The translations under genes and the position numbers were made by a program. The notes beneath the pieces were generated by a model that did no database searches, was not told the DNA's origin, and saw only the letters and a program-made list of their open reading frames with translations. Shown here in pieces: positions 1-6,886 of a DNA stretch of 9,080 nt (position 1 is the first letter of the stretch; the number at the start of each line of letters is the position of its first letter). The DNA is from Pseudomonadota bacterium (GTDB lineage Bacteria > Pseudomonadota > Alphaproteobacteria > Caulobacterales > Aquidulcibacteraceae): positions 1 through 9,080 of the forward strand of contig JAEWNX010000303.1 of assembly GCA_023461135.1 (NCBI GenBank), read 5' to 3'.

Positions 1-262
1 GAACATGAAGGTGCGCTTCTTCGCGCCGGAGGAAAGATTGGCGCAGTTGCCCGTCGGGGCGCGGGTGCTGGTGAATTGCGATGGCTGCGCAGAGCCTTTG
101 GCGGCGCGCGTCAGCTTCGTGGCGCGCGAACCGCAATTCACGCCGCCGGTGATCTACTCGCTCGATGAGCGGGAGAAGCTGGTGTTTCTCGTGGAGGCGC
201 GGCTCGATGCGCCTGGGCCGATCCGCCCGGGCATGCCTGTGGATGTGCGGATCGCCGAATGA
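1..262 (+). CDS. HlyD/YbhG-type membrane fusion protein, C-terminal end (partial)
   Basis: This is the last 86 or so codons of a periplasmic adaptor (membrane fusion protein) that links an ABC exporter in the inner membrane to an outer-membrane channel. The reading frame is open at the left window edge, so the ATG at position 5 is an internal Met and the true start lies outside. The visible part is the beta-barrel and membrane-proximal end of the family. It contains the stretch QFTPPVIYSLDEREKLVF, which matches the EFTP...T..eR.KLVY region of E. coli YbhG-like adaptors, followed by IRPGMPVDVRI, the usual closing motif in which Pro-Gly-Met precedes the last strand. The stop codon overlaps the start of the ABC ATPase gene by four bases (ATGA), so the two are co-translated. 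The family call is confident. The exported substrate cannot be told from the sequence. Confidence 0.88.
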   Translation, partial: NMKVRFFAPEERLAQLPVGARVLVNCDGCAEPLAARVSFVAREPQFTPPVIYSLDEREKLVFLVEARLDAPGPIRPGMPVDVRIAE

Positions 263-1188
263 GCGAAGAGCTCGTCATCGACGTGCGCGGGCTCACCAAA
301 TCGTTCGGTGATGTGCGTGCAGTCGATCATTTCGACCTCCGTGTCCCGCGCGGCGCGGTCTATGGATTTCTGGGTCCGAACGGGTCCGGCAAGACCACGA
401 CGATCCGCATGGTGTGCGGCCTGTTGAAGCCGGACAGCGGCGAAGGCGAAGTGCTCGGCTTCGACGTGTTGGAAGAGAGCCATAAGATTAAAGAGCGCGT
501 CGGCTACATGACGCAGAAGTTATCGCTCTACGAAGACCTCTCCATCCGCGAGAACCTCGAATTCATCGCCCGGCTCTATGGGCTCGACCGGCGCGCTGAA
601 CGCGTGGACGCGGCGCTGGCGGACCTGGGGCTGGTGGAACGCCAAGCGCAGCTCGCCGGCAAGCTCTCCGGCGGCTGGAAGCAGCGGCTGGCGTTGGCCG
701 CGTGCATGATCCACGAGCCGAAAGTGCTGCTGCTGGACGAACCGACCGCCGGCGTCGACCCCAAGGCGCGGCGCGATTTCTGGGACGCAATCCGACGCTA
801 TTCCGCGCAGGGCGTGACGACGCTCGTGTCCACGCACTACATGGACGAGGCCGTACAATGCGATGCAATCGCCTACATCGCCTACGGCAAGAAGCTGCTC
901 GACGCGCCAACGGCGGAGATTCCGAAACAGATTGGTTTGAAGGCTTGGCGCGTCGCGGGCCGGCCATTGCAGGCGGCGCAAGCGATGCTGGAAGGTGCGC
1001 CTGGCGTCGAACTCGTCGCGCGGTTCGGCGCGGAGATTCACGCTTGCGGTCACGATGCCGCCGCGCTCGAGCGTGCGGTGCGGCGCGTGAAGGAGTCCCA
1101 GCCGCACGTCGAGATCGACCGCATCGAAGCGGGCTTCGAGGAGATCTTCATCTACTTGATGTCCGGCAGCATCGATAACGTGCAATGA
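259..1188 (+). CDS. ABC transporter ATP-binding protein (YbhF/CcmA-type exporter)
   Basis: This is the cytoplasmic ATPase that powers an ABC-2 type exporter. It is 309 residues long and all nucleotide-binding motifs are visible: Walker A GPNGSGKTT at 39-47, Q-loop Gln86, signature LSGGWKQR at 136-143, Walker B VLLLDEP at 156-162 with catalytic Glu161, the D-loop GVDP next to it, and the switch His193 in STHYMDEA. The signature has Trp in place of the final Gln of LSGGQ, which is common in this exporter subfamily. Residues after about 225 form the C-terminal extension typical of drug or antibiotic export ATPases. The start overlaps the adaptor stop (ATGA at 259-262), and its own stop overlaps the permease start in the same way. 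This is one of two ATPase domains: E. coli YbhF is a fused double ATPase, whereas this is a single domain that presumably homodimerises. Function as an exporter is well supported; the substrate is unknown. Confidence 0.95.
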   Translation: MSEELVIDVRGLTKSFGDVRAVDHFDLRVPRGAVYGFLGPNGSGKTTTIRMVCGLLKPDSGEGEVLGFDVLEESHKIKERVGYMTQKLSLYEDLSIRENLEFIARLYGLDRRAERVDAALADLGLVERQAQLAGKLSGGWKQRLALAACMIHEPKVLLLDEPTAGVDPKARRDFWDAIRRYSAQGVTTLVSTHYMDEAVQCDAIAYIAYGKKLLDAPTAEIPKQIGLKAWRVAGRPLQAAQAMLEGAPGVELVARFGAEIHACGHDAAALERAVRRVKESQPHVEIDRIEAGFEEIFIYLMSGSIDNVQ

Positions 1189-2357
1189 GGCCGCGCCTCC
1201 CCTCCCTCGGCGGGCTGCCAAATCTCTTGGACCTTTCCTGGTCGCGCGTGTTCGCCGTGTTCCTCAAAGAACTCGTGCAGATGCGGCGCGACAGGCCGAC
1301 TTTCGCCATCATGATCATGATGCCGATCATGCAGCTCGTGCTGTTCGGCTATGCGATCAACACAGATCCGCGCCATTTGCCGGCTGTTGTCGAGCTGCGC
1401 GAGGATGGGCCGATGACGCGCGCCTTTCTCGCTTCGCTGAGCGCATCCACTTACGTCGATATCGTCGCCGTCACGCGCACAGCCGAGGAAGGCGAAGCGA
1501 TGCTGCGCTCGGGCGAGGCCACTTATCTCATCTCCATTCCTGAGGGCTTCGAGCGGCGCATGGTGCGCGGCGAGCGGCCGCAAATCCTGGTTGCCGCCGA
1601 CGCAAGCGACCCGGTGGCCGCGGGCGGCGCGATCGCCGCGATCGAGCGCGTCGCGCAATCGGCGTTCGCGCCGGAGTTCGAGGGGCCGCTTTCCTTCCTC
1701 GCGCGCGCGCCACCGCCGTACGAGATCGTTGTACACCGGCGCTACAACCCCGCCGGCGTCACCGCCTTCAACATCGTGCCCGCGCTGCTCGGCGTCATCC
1801 TGACGATGACCATGGTCATGATCACCTCGATCGCGCTGACGCGGGAAACCGAGCGCGGCACGATGGAAAACCTGCTGGCGACGCCCGTGCGCCCGCTCGA
1901 AGTGATGATCGGCAAAACGACGCCTTATATCGGCGTTGGCGCCATCCAAGTCGTCATTGTGCTCTTGGTGGCGACATTCCTGTTCCGCATTCCCTTCACC
2001 GGCTCGTTCCTGGCGTTCCTGATCGCGGTGACGATCTTCATCTTCGCCAATCTGATGCTGGGCTATCTCATCTCCACCATCGCGCGCACGCAGATGCAGG
2101 CGATGCAGATGACGTTCTTCATTTTCCTGCCGTCGATTCTCTTGTCGGGGTTCATGTTCCCTTTCCGCGCCATGCCCGGTTGGGCGCAGGCGATCGGCGA
2201 AGCGCTGCCGATCACGCACTTCCTGCGCATGGTGCGCGAGATCGTGCTGAAGGGCGCCGGTCTTCCCGATATTCTCGGCGATCTGTGGCCGCTGACGCTG
2301 ATCCTGCTGGTGCTGGCGACGCTCGCGCTGCTGCGCTTCCGCAGAACGCTGGACTAG
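1185..2357 (+). CDS. ABC-2 type transporter permease (YbhS/YbhR-like)
   Basis: This is the inner-membrane subunit of the exporter, 390 residues, the usual size for the ABC2_membrane_3 family. A basic N-terminal segment (residues 20-38) leads into TM1 at about 39-58. A long extracytoplasmic domain (about 60-190) follows, and then five hydrophobic segments at about 195-217, 246-268, 274-296, 308-327 and 366-384. Between TM2 and TM3 lies ETERGTMENLLATPVRP (221-237), the conserved cytoplasmic coupling-helix region of this family, which contacts the ATPase. The start overlaps the ATPase stop by four bases. E. coli Ybh pumps use two permeases (YbhS and YbhR), but only one is present here and a homodimer is likely. 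The gene ends in a TAG that shares the palindrome CTAG with the stop of the convergent dehydratase gene. Efflux of a small hydrophobic compound is the likely role, by family. Confidence 0.93.
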   Translation: MRPRLPSLGGLPNLLDLSWSRVFAVFLKELVQMRRDRPTFAIMIMMPIMQLVLFGYAINTDPRHLPAVVELREDGPMTRAFLASLSASTYVDIVAVTRTAEEGEAMLRSGEATYLISIPEGFERRMVRGERPQILVAADASDPVAAGGAIAAIERVAQSAFAPEFEGPLSFLARAPPPYEIVVHRRYNPAGVTAFNIVPALLGVILTMTMVMITSIALTRETERGTMENLLATPVRPLEVMIGKTTPYIGVGAIQVVIVLLVATFLFRIPFTGSFLAFLIAVTIFIFANLMLGYLISTIARTQMQAMQMTFFIFLPSILLSGFMFPFRAMPGWAQAIGEALPITHFLRMVREIVLKGAGLPDILGDLWPLTLILLVLATLALLRFRRTLD

Positions 2358-3727
2358 CCGGCGGCGGCGAGTTCTTCGTCGGCTTCTTCGCGTGGGTCGA
2401 TGGCCGCGAACAAGGCGTCGCGCACCGCATCGTCCGCACCTTGGCGCGCCAGCAGCGTCAAGCGTTCGATCAGCGCGTGCAGGTCGGCAAGTTCGCGCGG
2501 CTGCGACATCGCCGCGATCACGCCTGAACGCGCATCGGTGACAGGCTCTTCGTCCTCCGCCACGAGACGCTCGTGCATCTTCTCGCCAGGGCGCAGGCCC
2601 GTGAACACGATCGGCACGTCCTCATCGGGGCGCATGCCGGCGAGACGGATGACGTTGCGGGCTAGTTCGACTACCGGAAGCGCCTCGCCCATCTCGATCA
2701 CCTTCGCCGCGCCACGCCGGGGGCTGGTGAGGCCGTTGGCGGCGGCCTGCAGCACCGCGTTCGCCGCTTGCGGGATCGAGAGGAAATAGCGCGTCATATC
2801 GGCGTGCGTGACGGTGAGCGGGCCGCCGGCGGCGAGCTGCGCTTCGAACAAGGGCGCGACCGATCCGGCCGAGCCCAACACATTGCCGAGCCGCACCGGA
2901 ATGGCGCGGCGCCCGCCGCGGCGATCGAGCGCTTGGCAGAAGAGTTCGCCGAAACGCTTCGTGGCGCCCATCACGCCGGATGGTTCGACGGCCTTGTCGG
3001 TCGACACGAAAATGAGATCGGCGTTCACCCAGTGCGCGGCTTCGGCCACGTGCTTGACGCCGCAGACGTTGGTGAGCACGCCCTCGCACGGGAACGCCTC
3101 GACCACCGGCACCTGCTTCAGCGCGGCAGTGTGGAAGACGATGTGCGGCGTCTCCTTGGCGAACCAGCGGCGCACCGCAGCTTCGTCGCGAATGTCGCAG
3201 AGCGCGGTGCGCGCATCGCGCAGTTCGAGGCCAATCTGGTAGAGATTGTGCTCCGAGCTATCGAGCAATGTCAGGCGCTCGGGCGCAAAGCCGGCGACGC
3301 GGCGCGCGATTTCGCCGCCGATCGAGCCACCGCCGCCCGTGATCAATACACGCTTGCCGGCCAACATCGCGCCGATGCGGGCCCAGTCGACGGCGCGCAG
3401 CGGTGCGCCCAGCAGATCGTCGAGTCCGAGTGGGCGAACCGCGGCGTCTTCGAGCAACAGCACCTTCAACCGCGCAGCCGCCGCGCGTTCCAGCACGGCG
3501 CGGCCGGCCGCGCCATTCGGCGGCGGCTCAGCAAGCAACAGCGTTTGCGCGGCGCTGTCTTCAAGCTTCAGCGAGTGCCAGGTAGCGGCGCGCGTGAAGA
3601 CCGGCGCGGAAACTTCACCTGGTCCGATGAGCGCGACGCCGGCGATGTGCATCGAAGCGAGTTTGTCGTTCAGGAGCGCCGCGTTCACCGCGCCCGCCGA
3701 CCCCGCAACGATGACGTTCCGCACCAT
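2354..3727 (-). CDS. FlaA1/PglF/CapD-like nucleotide-sugar dehydratase without a membrane domain
   Basis: The C-terminal two thirds is a short-chain dehydrogenase-type enzyme of the UDP-GlcNAc 4,6-dehydratase/epimerase group, which makes deoxy-amino sugars for capsule, O-antigen or protein glycans. Seen in the 457-residue protein: linker DLLGA (104-108), NAD(P)-binding GGGGSIGGE (131-139), FHTAALKQVPVVEA (198-211), the catalytic-region triplet Thr243-Asp244-Lys245, VMGATKR (252-258), RLGNVLGSAGSV (279-290) and LRPGEKMHE (378-386). Met253 sits where short SDR enzymes have Tyr, as in the long PglF/WbpM-type dehydratases. Those proteins normally carry four N-terminal TM helices (about 600 residues or more in all). 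Here the first 125 residues are soluble and keep only a reduced nucleotide-binding-like domain, beginning NVIVAGSAGAVNAALL. The start is an ATG with a weak GGGCAGGG upstream. The upstream neighbour on the same strand is the phosphatase gene. The family is confident; the exact reaction and sugar are not. Confidence 0.87.
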   Translation of the reverse strand: MVRNVIVAGSAGAVNAALLNDKLASMHIAGVALIGPGEVSAPVFTRAATWHSLKLEDSAAQTLLLAEPPPNGAAGRAVLERAAAARLKVLLLEDAAVRPLGLDDLLGAPLRAVDWARIGAMLAGKRVLITGGGGSIGGEIARRVAGFAPERLTLLDSSEHNLYQIGLELRDARTALCDIRDEAAVRRWFAKETPHIVFHTAALKQVPVVEAFPCEGVLTNVCGVKHVAEAAHWVNADLIFVSTDKAVEPSGVMGATKRFGELFCQALDRRGGRRAIPVRLGNVLGSAGSVAPLFEAQLAAGGPLTVTHADMTRYFLSIPQAANAVLQAAANGLTSPRRGAAKVIEMGEALPVVELARNVIRLAGMRPDEDVPIVFTGLRPGEKMHERLVAEDEEPVTDARSGVIAAMSQPRELADLHALIERLTLLARQGADDAVRDALFAAIDPREEADEELAAAG

Positions 3728-3788
3728 GCCCTGCCCGCTGACCTACATCCCTCAACCCGGCCTTGTTTGAGACGCGCGAGCGCGCCTG

Positions 3789-3826
3789 TCTACACGGCGT
3801 GCTGAAGTTCCGCTCAACAAGTTGTT
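3789..3826 (-). promoter_or_regulatory. Possible promoter and palindrome upstream of the dehydratase gene
   Basis: On the minus strand, TTGAGC (3817-3812) and TGTAGA (3794-3789) are spaced by exactly 17 bases, giving a weak sigma-70-type match 62 bases before the dehydratase ATG. An 11-base palindrome AACAA-G-TTGTT at 3816-3826 touches the -35 hexamer and could be an operator. In addition, CTACACG (3790-3796) and CGTGTAG (3831-3837) are perfect inverted arms around the site. The 141-base gap between the two minus-strand genes suggests that the dehydratase has its own control, but all these matches are weak. Nothing else, and no small gene, was seen in the gap. Confidence 0.27.
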
Positions 3827-3868
3827 AGAACGTGTAGGGCGCGCGGGTCCGTCGCAAAAAGCACACGC

Positions 3869-4624
3869 TCATTCCGGTTGCGGAGCGCGCCCATTCCATG
3901 CGGCGACTTCAAGCGGGCGATCGAGACCTTGCGAAGCCGCAATGTGGTAGTTTCCCCCTGCCGCCTTCACCAGTGCGCAGCCTGCGGCCACATCCCAGAT
4001 CATGGAGCCGGACTCGCGATAGGCCTCCGCGCGTCCGGCGGCCACATAAGCCAGCGCACTCGCCGCCGAGCCGATCATGCGCACTTTGCGCCAGGTGCGC
4101 AGCCGCTGCTCGAACAGCTTCATGGAGCTGTCGCTGGCGCGCGCCGGCACGCCGGTTTGCAGGATGCCGCCCGCAGGGTCGGCGATCTCGGACACGCGCA
4201 TCGGCGCGCCGTTGAGCCAGGCGCCTTCGCCGACGACACCCGTGAACCTTTCGCCCAGCACGAAGCAATCCACAACGCCAAGCACGGGCGCACCATTGTC
4301 CAACAGGGCGATCGACACGGCGCAGTGCGGATAGAGGCGCAAATAGTTGACGCTGCCGTCGAGCGGATCGACCGCCCAGACGAAGCGGTCGCCGCGCTCC
4401 ATTGCGCGCGCCCAGCCGGCTTCCTCGGAGATGATCGGATAGGGTGAGGCGCGCTTCAGAGTGTCCAGGATCAGCGCTTCGGCCTGGGTGTCGGCGTCGA
4501 TTTTCACTTCGCGGCCTTCTTCGGCCTCGATCACGCTCCAGGCCGACCGGTTGGCCTGAAGCGCCGCGCCAGCCGCGGCTGCGGCCGCTTCCGCCATCGC
4601 CAGGAGATCGCGCATTTCGCTCAC
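3869..4624 (-). CDS. Inositol monophosphatase/CysQ-family phosphatase
   Basis: This is a metal-dependent (Mg2+, lithium-sensitive superfamily) phosphomonoesterase acting on inositol phosphate, sugar phosphate or 3'-phosphoadenosine 5'-phosphate. The 251 residues show the family pattern: VKIDADTQAE (40-49), ISEEAG (65-70) supplying Glu68, WAVDPLDGSVNYLR (83-96) with metal ligands Asp86 and Asp89, GSAASALAYVAAGRAEAY (185-202) and MIWDVAAGCALVKAAGG (208-224) with Asp211. The length is normal. I chose the GTG at 4624; an ATG three codons later (4615) is an alternative start, and neither has a strong Shine-Dalgarno sequence. It precedes the nucleotide-sugar dehydratase on the same strand, which fits a role in cell-surface sugar metabolism, but CysQ-type PAP hydrolysis is equally possible. 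The family is confident; the substrate is not. Confidence 0.9.
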   Translation of the reverse strand: MSEMRDLLAMAEAAAAAAGAALQANRSAWSVIEAEEGREVKIDADTQAEALILDTLKRASPYPIISEEAGWARAMERGDRFVWAVDPLDGSVNYLRLYPHCAVSIALLDNGAPVLGVVDCFVLGERFTGVVGEGAWLNGAPMRVSEIADPAGGILQTGVPARASDSSMKLFEQRLRTWRKVRMIGSAASALAYVAAGRAEAYRESGSMIWDVAAGCALVKAAGGNYHIAASQGLDRPLEVAAWNGRAPQPE

Positions 4625-4651
4625 GAGCGCCTGATAGCCCGCCCTGCCCTC

Positions 4652-4680
4652 TTGGAGAAGCGCGCCATCCGCGCTTTAAG
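4652..4680 (+). promoter_or_regulatory. Possible promoter with inverted repeat in its spacer
   Basis: The 74-base gap between the divergent phosphatase and coiled-coil genes holds TTGGAG (4652-4657) and TTTAAG (4675-4680) spaced by 17 bases. The spacer is filled by a perfect inverted repeat AAGCGC-N7-GCGCTT (4658-4676). That placement would suit a repressor site, or the repeat could act as a hairpin. The predicted transcription start would be near 4687, directly before the GGGAG (4687-4691) that precedes the ATG at 4699. Both hexamers are imperfect, so this is tentative. Confidence 0.3.
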
Positions 4681-4698
4681 GACGCCGGGAGCGGCTGC

Positions 4699-6081
4699 AT
4701 GGATGGCGGACAAGCCAGGGCGGCGAACGTTCGCCCCGCGGTCAAACCACCGCAGGGTCTCTCCGCGTCGGCGCTCGACAAGCGGCTCGGCCTGAAGAAG
4801 CACGCCCGCGAAGACGCCGCCCGCAACTTGCCGCGCCAGGACGCGGACGACCTCTCGGCGGCTGAGCGCGCCGTGCTGGAGGTCGTGGGCGCCGAACGCG
4901 CGCGCCTGGATCAGAGCCGGCACGAAGCCAAGGCGGAAGCGGAGCGGCGCATGCGCACGCTGGCGCCGGCGCCGCAGGACTTCGCCGGCCCCGCGCTGGA
5001 TGCGCGCCTGGCGTTGAAGCAAGCCGCGGGACGTTTGGCGCATGACTGGAGCGAGGCGGCCGGCCGCGCCGCGCAAGCGCGCGCCGATCTCGACGCATTC
5101 AAGCGCGCGCACGATTTGCGCCGGCAGGCGGTTTATCCACAGTCGACGCTTCTGCAATCCGGGCTCTTGTTCTGCGCAGCGGTGTTCGAGGCGCTGTTCA
5201 GCGCGGCGCTCTTCGCCGAAGACGATGCCCGCGGCTTGCTCGGCGGCGCGATCACCGCGATCGGTCTGTCCGGCGCCAACGTGACGCTGGGGTTTTTGGC
5301 CGGTTTCCTGGGCCTCCGGTATCTGCAGCATGTAAAGCTGCCCATCAAAGCCGCGGGCGCGCTCGCGTTCGGCGCGCTTACGCTGCTCGCGCTGATGCTG
5401 AACCTCTTCGCAGCGGACTGGCGCGATCAGCTCGCGGTGCTTGCGGGGCGCCAAGTCGATCTCGGAGCCGACGCAAGCTTCCACCTCTGGTCGCTGCTGC
5501 AGCTCAATTCGCCGCAGGCAATCATTCTCTTGATGTTGGGCGCGGGTGTGTGGGTGTTCGCGGCGCTCAAGGGCTATTCCGGCTTCGACGACCCCTATCC
5601 CGATTACGGCAAGATGGATCGCGCGTCGCGTGAGGCGGCCGAAGGGCTTTCCGATTTCCGCGCCGAAGGCCGGCTTGCGCTCGAAGCTCCCGTGAATGCG
5701 GCCCGCACGGCATTGGCGGCGCGGCTGGAAAAAATGCGCGCCGAGTTTGAAGCCATGAACAAGGCGTTCGACTCTGCGTCGCTGAAGATGGAAGCGCTCG
5801 ACGCCAAGGCGCGCGGGCTCGATCAAGCCGCCGCGGATGCGGTGCATCTTTATCGCCAGGAGAACGCGGCGATGCGGACGACGCCCGCGCCCGCCTATTT
5901 CGGCGCGCCGCCGCCCGCAGCGGGCCCGGCGCTGGACGCACTGACCGGCGCGGCGGCGCTGATCGACGACGCGCGCGCGCGTCTGGCAGACGCACAGGCG
6001 CAATCGGCGGCCGCCCTCGAAGGCTTGCTGGGCGAACTTGAACAAGCGACGGCGCGCCTCGACGCAGGACCGGTCGCGTGA
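4699..6081 (+). CDS. Four-TM membrane protein with coiled-coil arms, unknown function
   Basis: I do not recognise a named family for this 460-residue protein. The N-terminal 145 residues are cytoplasmic-looking, helical and rich in Ala, Arg, Asp and Glu. They contain a repeated ALDxRLxLKxxA motif (25-36 and 99-110). Four hydrophobic segments follow at about 150-172, 181-206, 216-237 and 272-291. Directly after the last one comes an aromatic, acidic stretch GYSGFDDPYPDYGKMDR (292-308), then long Ala-rich helices (about 309-390 and 411-456) split by a Pro/Ala linker (395-410). I chose the ATG at 4699 because GGGAG lies seven bases before it; the frame stays open upstream, but there it runs opposite the phosphatase gene and has shadow-like Arg/Pro-rich composition. 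The stop overlaps the GTG of the vWA-like gene (GTGA), so the two products are probably made together and may form a complex. The gene assignment is confident; the role is unknown. Confidence 0.85.
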   Translation: MDGGQARAANVRPAVKPPQGLSASALDKRLGLKKHAREDAARNLPRQDADDLSAAERAVLEVVGAERARLDQSRHEAKAEAERRMRTLAPAPQDFAGPALDARLALKQAAGRLAHDWSEAAGRAAQARADLDAFKRAHDLRRQAVYPQSTLLQSGLLFCAAVFEALFSAALFAEDDARGLLGGAITAIGLSGANVTLGFLAGFLGLRYLQHVKLPIKAAGALAFGALTLLALMLNLFAADWRDQLAVLAGRQVDLGADASFHLWSLLQLNSPQAIILLMLGAGVWVFAALKGYSGFDDPYPDYGKMDRASREAAEGLSDFRAEGRLALEAPVNAARTALAARLEKMRAEFEAMNKAFDSASLKMEALDAKARGLDQAAADAVHLYRQENAAMRTTPAPAYFGAPPPAAGPALDALTGAAALIDDARARLADAQAQSAAALEGLLGELEQATARLDAGPVA

Positions 6082-6869
6082 CACGCCGGCGCGGCGGGGG
6101 CGCACGCAACGTGCTGGGCATAGTGCTGATTATCGTTGCTATGCTGGTGCTGGGCGGACTGGGGGGCGCGAGCTTGCTGTTTCGGGCGCCGCCGACCGAC
6201 GCGGAAACGCTGTGCCGCACCGACGCGCCGCTCGCTGCGCACACGATTGTCCTCGTTGACGCCACCGACCGTTTGGAAGCGCGTCACCGCCGCAAGCTGC
6301 GCGCGGTGCTCGCGCAAGAACGCGCGCGGCTCTCGCAATACGATCGCCTGACGCTGATGCGCATCAATGTACGCCGGCCGCAGGAGCCGAGCATCCTGTT
6401 CTCGCGCTGCCTCCCGCGTCCGCCCGAGCAAACCAATCCCCTGTTCGAGAACGCGCGCATGACCCAGGCGCGATGGGACGAGGCGTTCGCGGACGCGCTG
6501 GATCGTGCCCTGCGGAGCGCCGGTTCGAGCGGCCCGGCGCGGGCTTCGCCGATCGTGGCCGGGTTGCGCGCGGTCGCGGCCGATCCGGACTTCGGCGCCG
6601 AAATCCCGCGCAGGCGCCTCGTGCTCGTGTCCGATCTGCTCGAACACGATCCACAGGGCTTCTCGCTTTACGTTTCGGAAGCGGATTATGCGGCGTGGCG
6701 GCCGAGCGCACCGTCGGGCCCGCCCGATCTGGCGCGCGTGGATTTGCGCATCGTCCCGCTCGACCGCCCCGAGCACGCCGAGCGCCAGGCCGCGGCGCTC
6801 GAAGCGTTCTGGCCGCCGTTCTTCGACGCCGCCGATGTCCAGTCTGTGAGTATCGACCCCGCCCCCTGA
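6078..6869 (+). CDS. Membrane-anchored vWA-like domain protein
   Basis: This 263-residue protein has a basic start (TRRRGGGAR), one TM helix at about 12-34 and an extracytoplasmic domain. That domain looks like a von Willebrand factor A fold: a hydrophobic strand TIVLVDATDR (56-65) ending in Asp61-x-Thr63-Asp64 at the metal-site (MIDAS) position, a second strand RLTLMRINV (90-98), a Ser-Pro before a helix (SPIVAGLRAV, 157-166), and the strand RRLVLVSDLLEH (179-190) with Ser185-Asp186. The metal site departs from the classic DxSxS. Cys46 and Cys111 are the only cysteines and could form a disulfide outside the cytoplasm. The GTG start overlaps the stop of the four-TM gene by four bases. vWA domains usually bind protein partners, so an interaction with the upstream membrane protein or an envelope ligand is likely. 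The fold call is by pattern only and the biological role is unknown. Confidence 0.8.
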   Translation: MTRRRGGGARNVLGIVLIIVAMLVLGGLGGASLLFRAPPTDAETLCRTDAPLAAHTIVLVDATDRLEARHRRKLRAVLAQERARLSQYDRLTLMRINVRRPQEPSILFSRCLPRPPEQTNPLFENARMTQARWDEAFADALDRALRSAGSSGPARASPIVAGLRAVAADPDFGAEIPRRRLVLVSDLLEHDPQGFSLYVSEADYAAWRPSAPSGPPDLARVDLRIVPLDRPEHAERQAAALEAFWPPFFDAADVQSVSIDPAP

Positions 6870-6886
6870 GGTTCTTTCCTGACGCC

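Noticed and set aside
5..7. ATG at position 5 as the start of a small 85-residue gene
   Set aside because: The sequence is the conserved C-terminal part of a membrane fusion protein and the frame is open to the window edge, so this Met is internal.
1152..2219. Long minus-strand open frame opposite the ABC permease (355 codons)
   Set aside because: It is Arg/His/Asp-rich without recognisable motifs and lies wholly opposite a well-supported membrane protein; it is a high-GC shadow frame.
2768..3805. Plus-strand open frame of 345 codons opposite the dehydratase
   Set aside because: The minus-strand frame carries a full set of family motifs, whereas this frame has only low-complexity Arg/Ala/Glu composition.
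4444..4698. Upstream extension of the four-TM gene frame
   Set aside because: It overlaps the phosphatase gene antisense and encodes Arg/Pro/Ser-rich shadow sequence. The ATG at 4699 has a ribosome site and gives a sensible N-terminus.
4621..6105. Minus-strand open frame of 494 codons opposite the four-TM gene
   Set aside because: It is longer than the plus-strand gene, but Arg/Gln/His-rich with no domain. The plus-strand frame has clear TM segments, a ribosome site and a coupled downstream gene.
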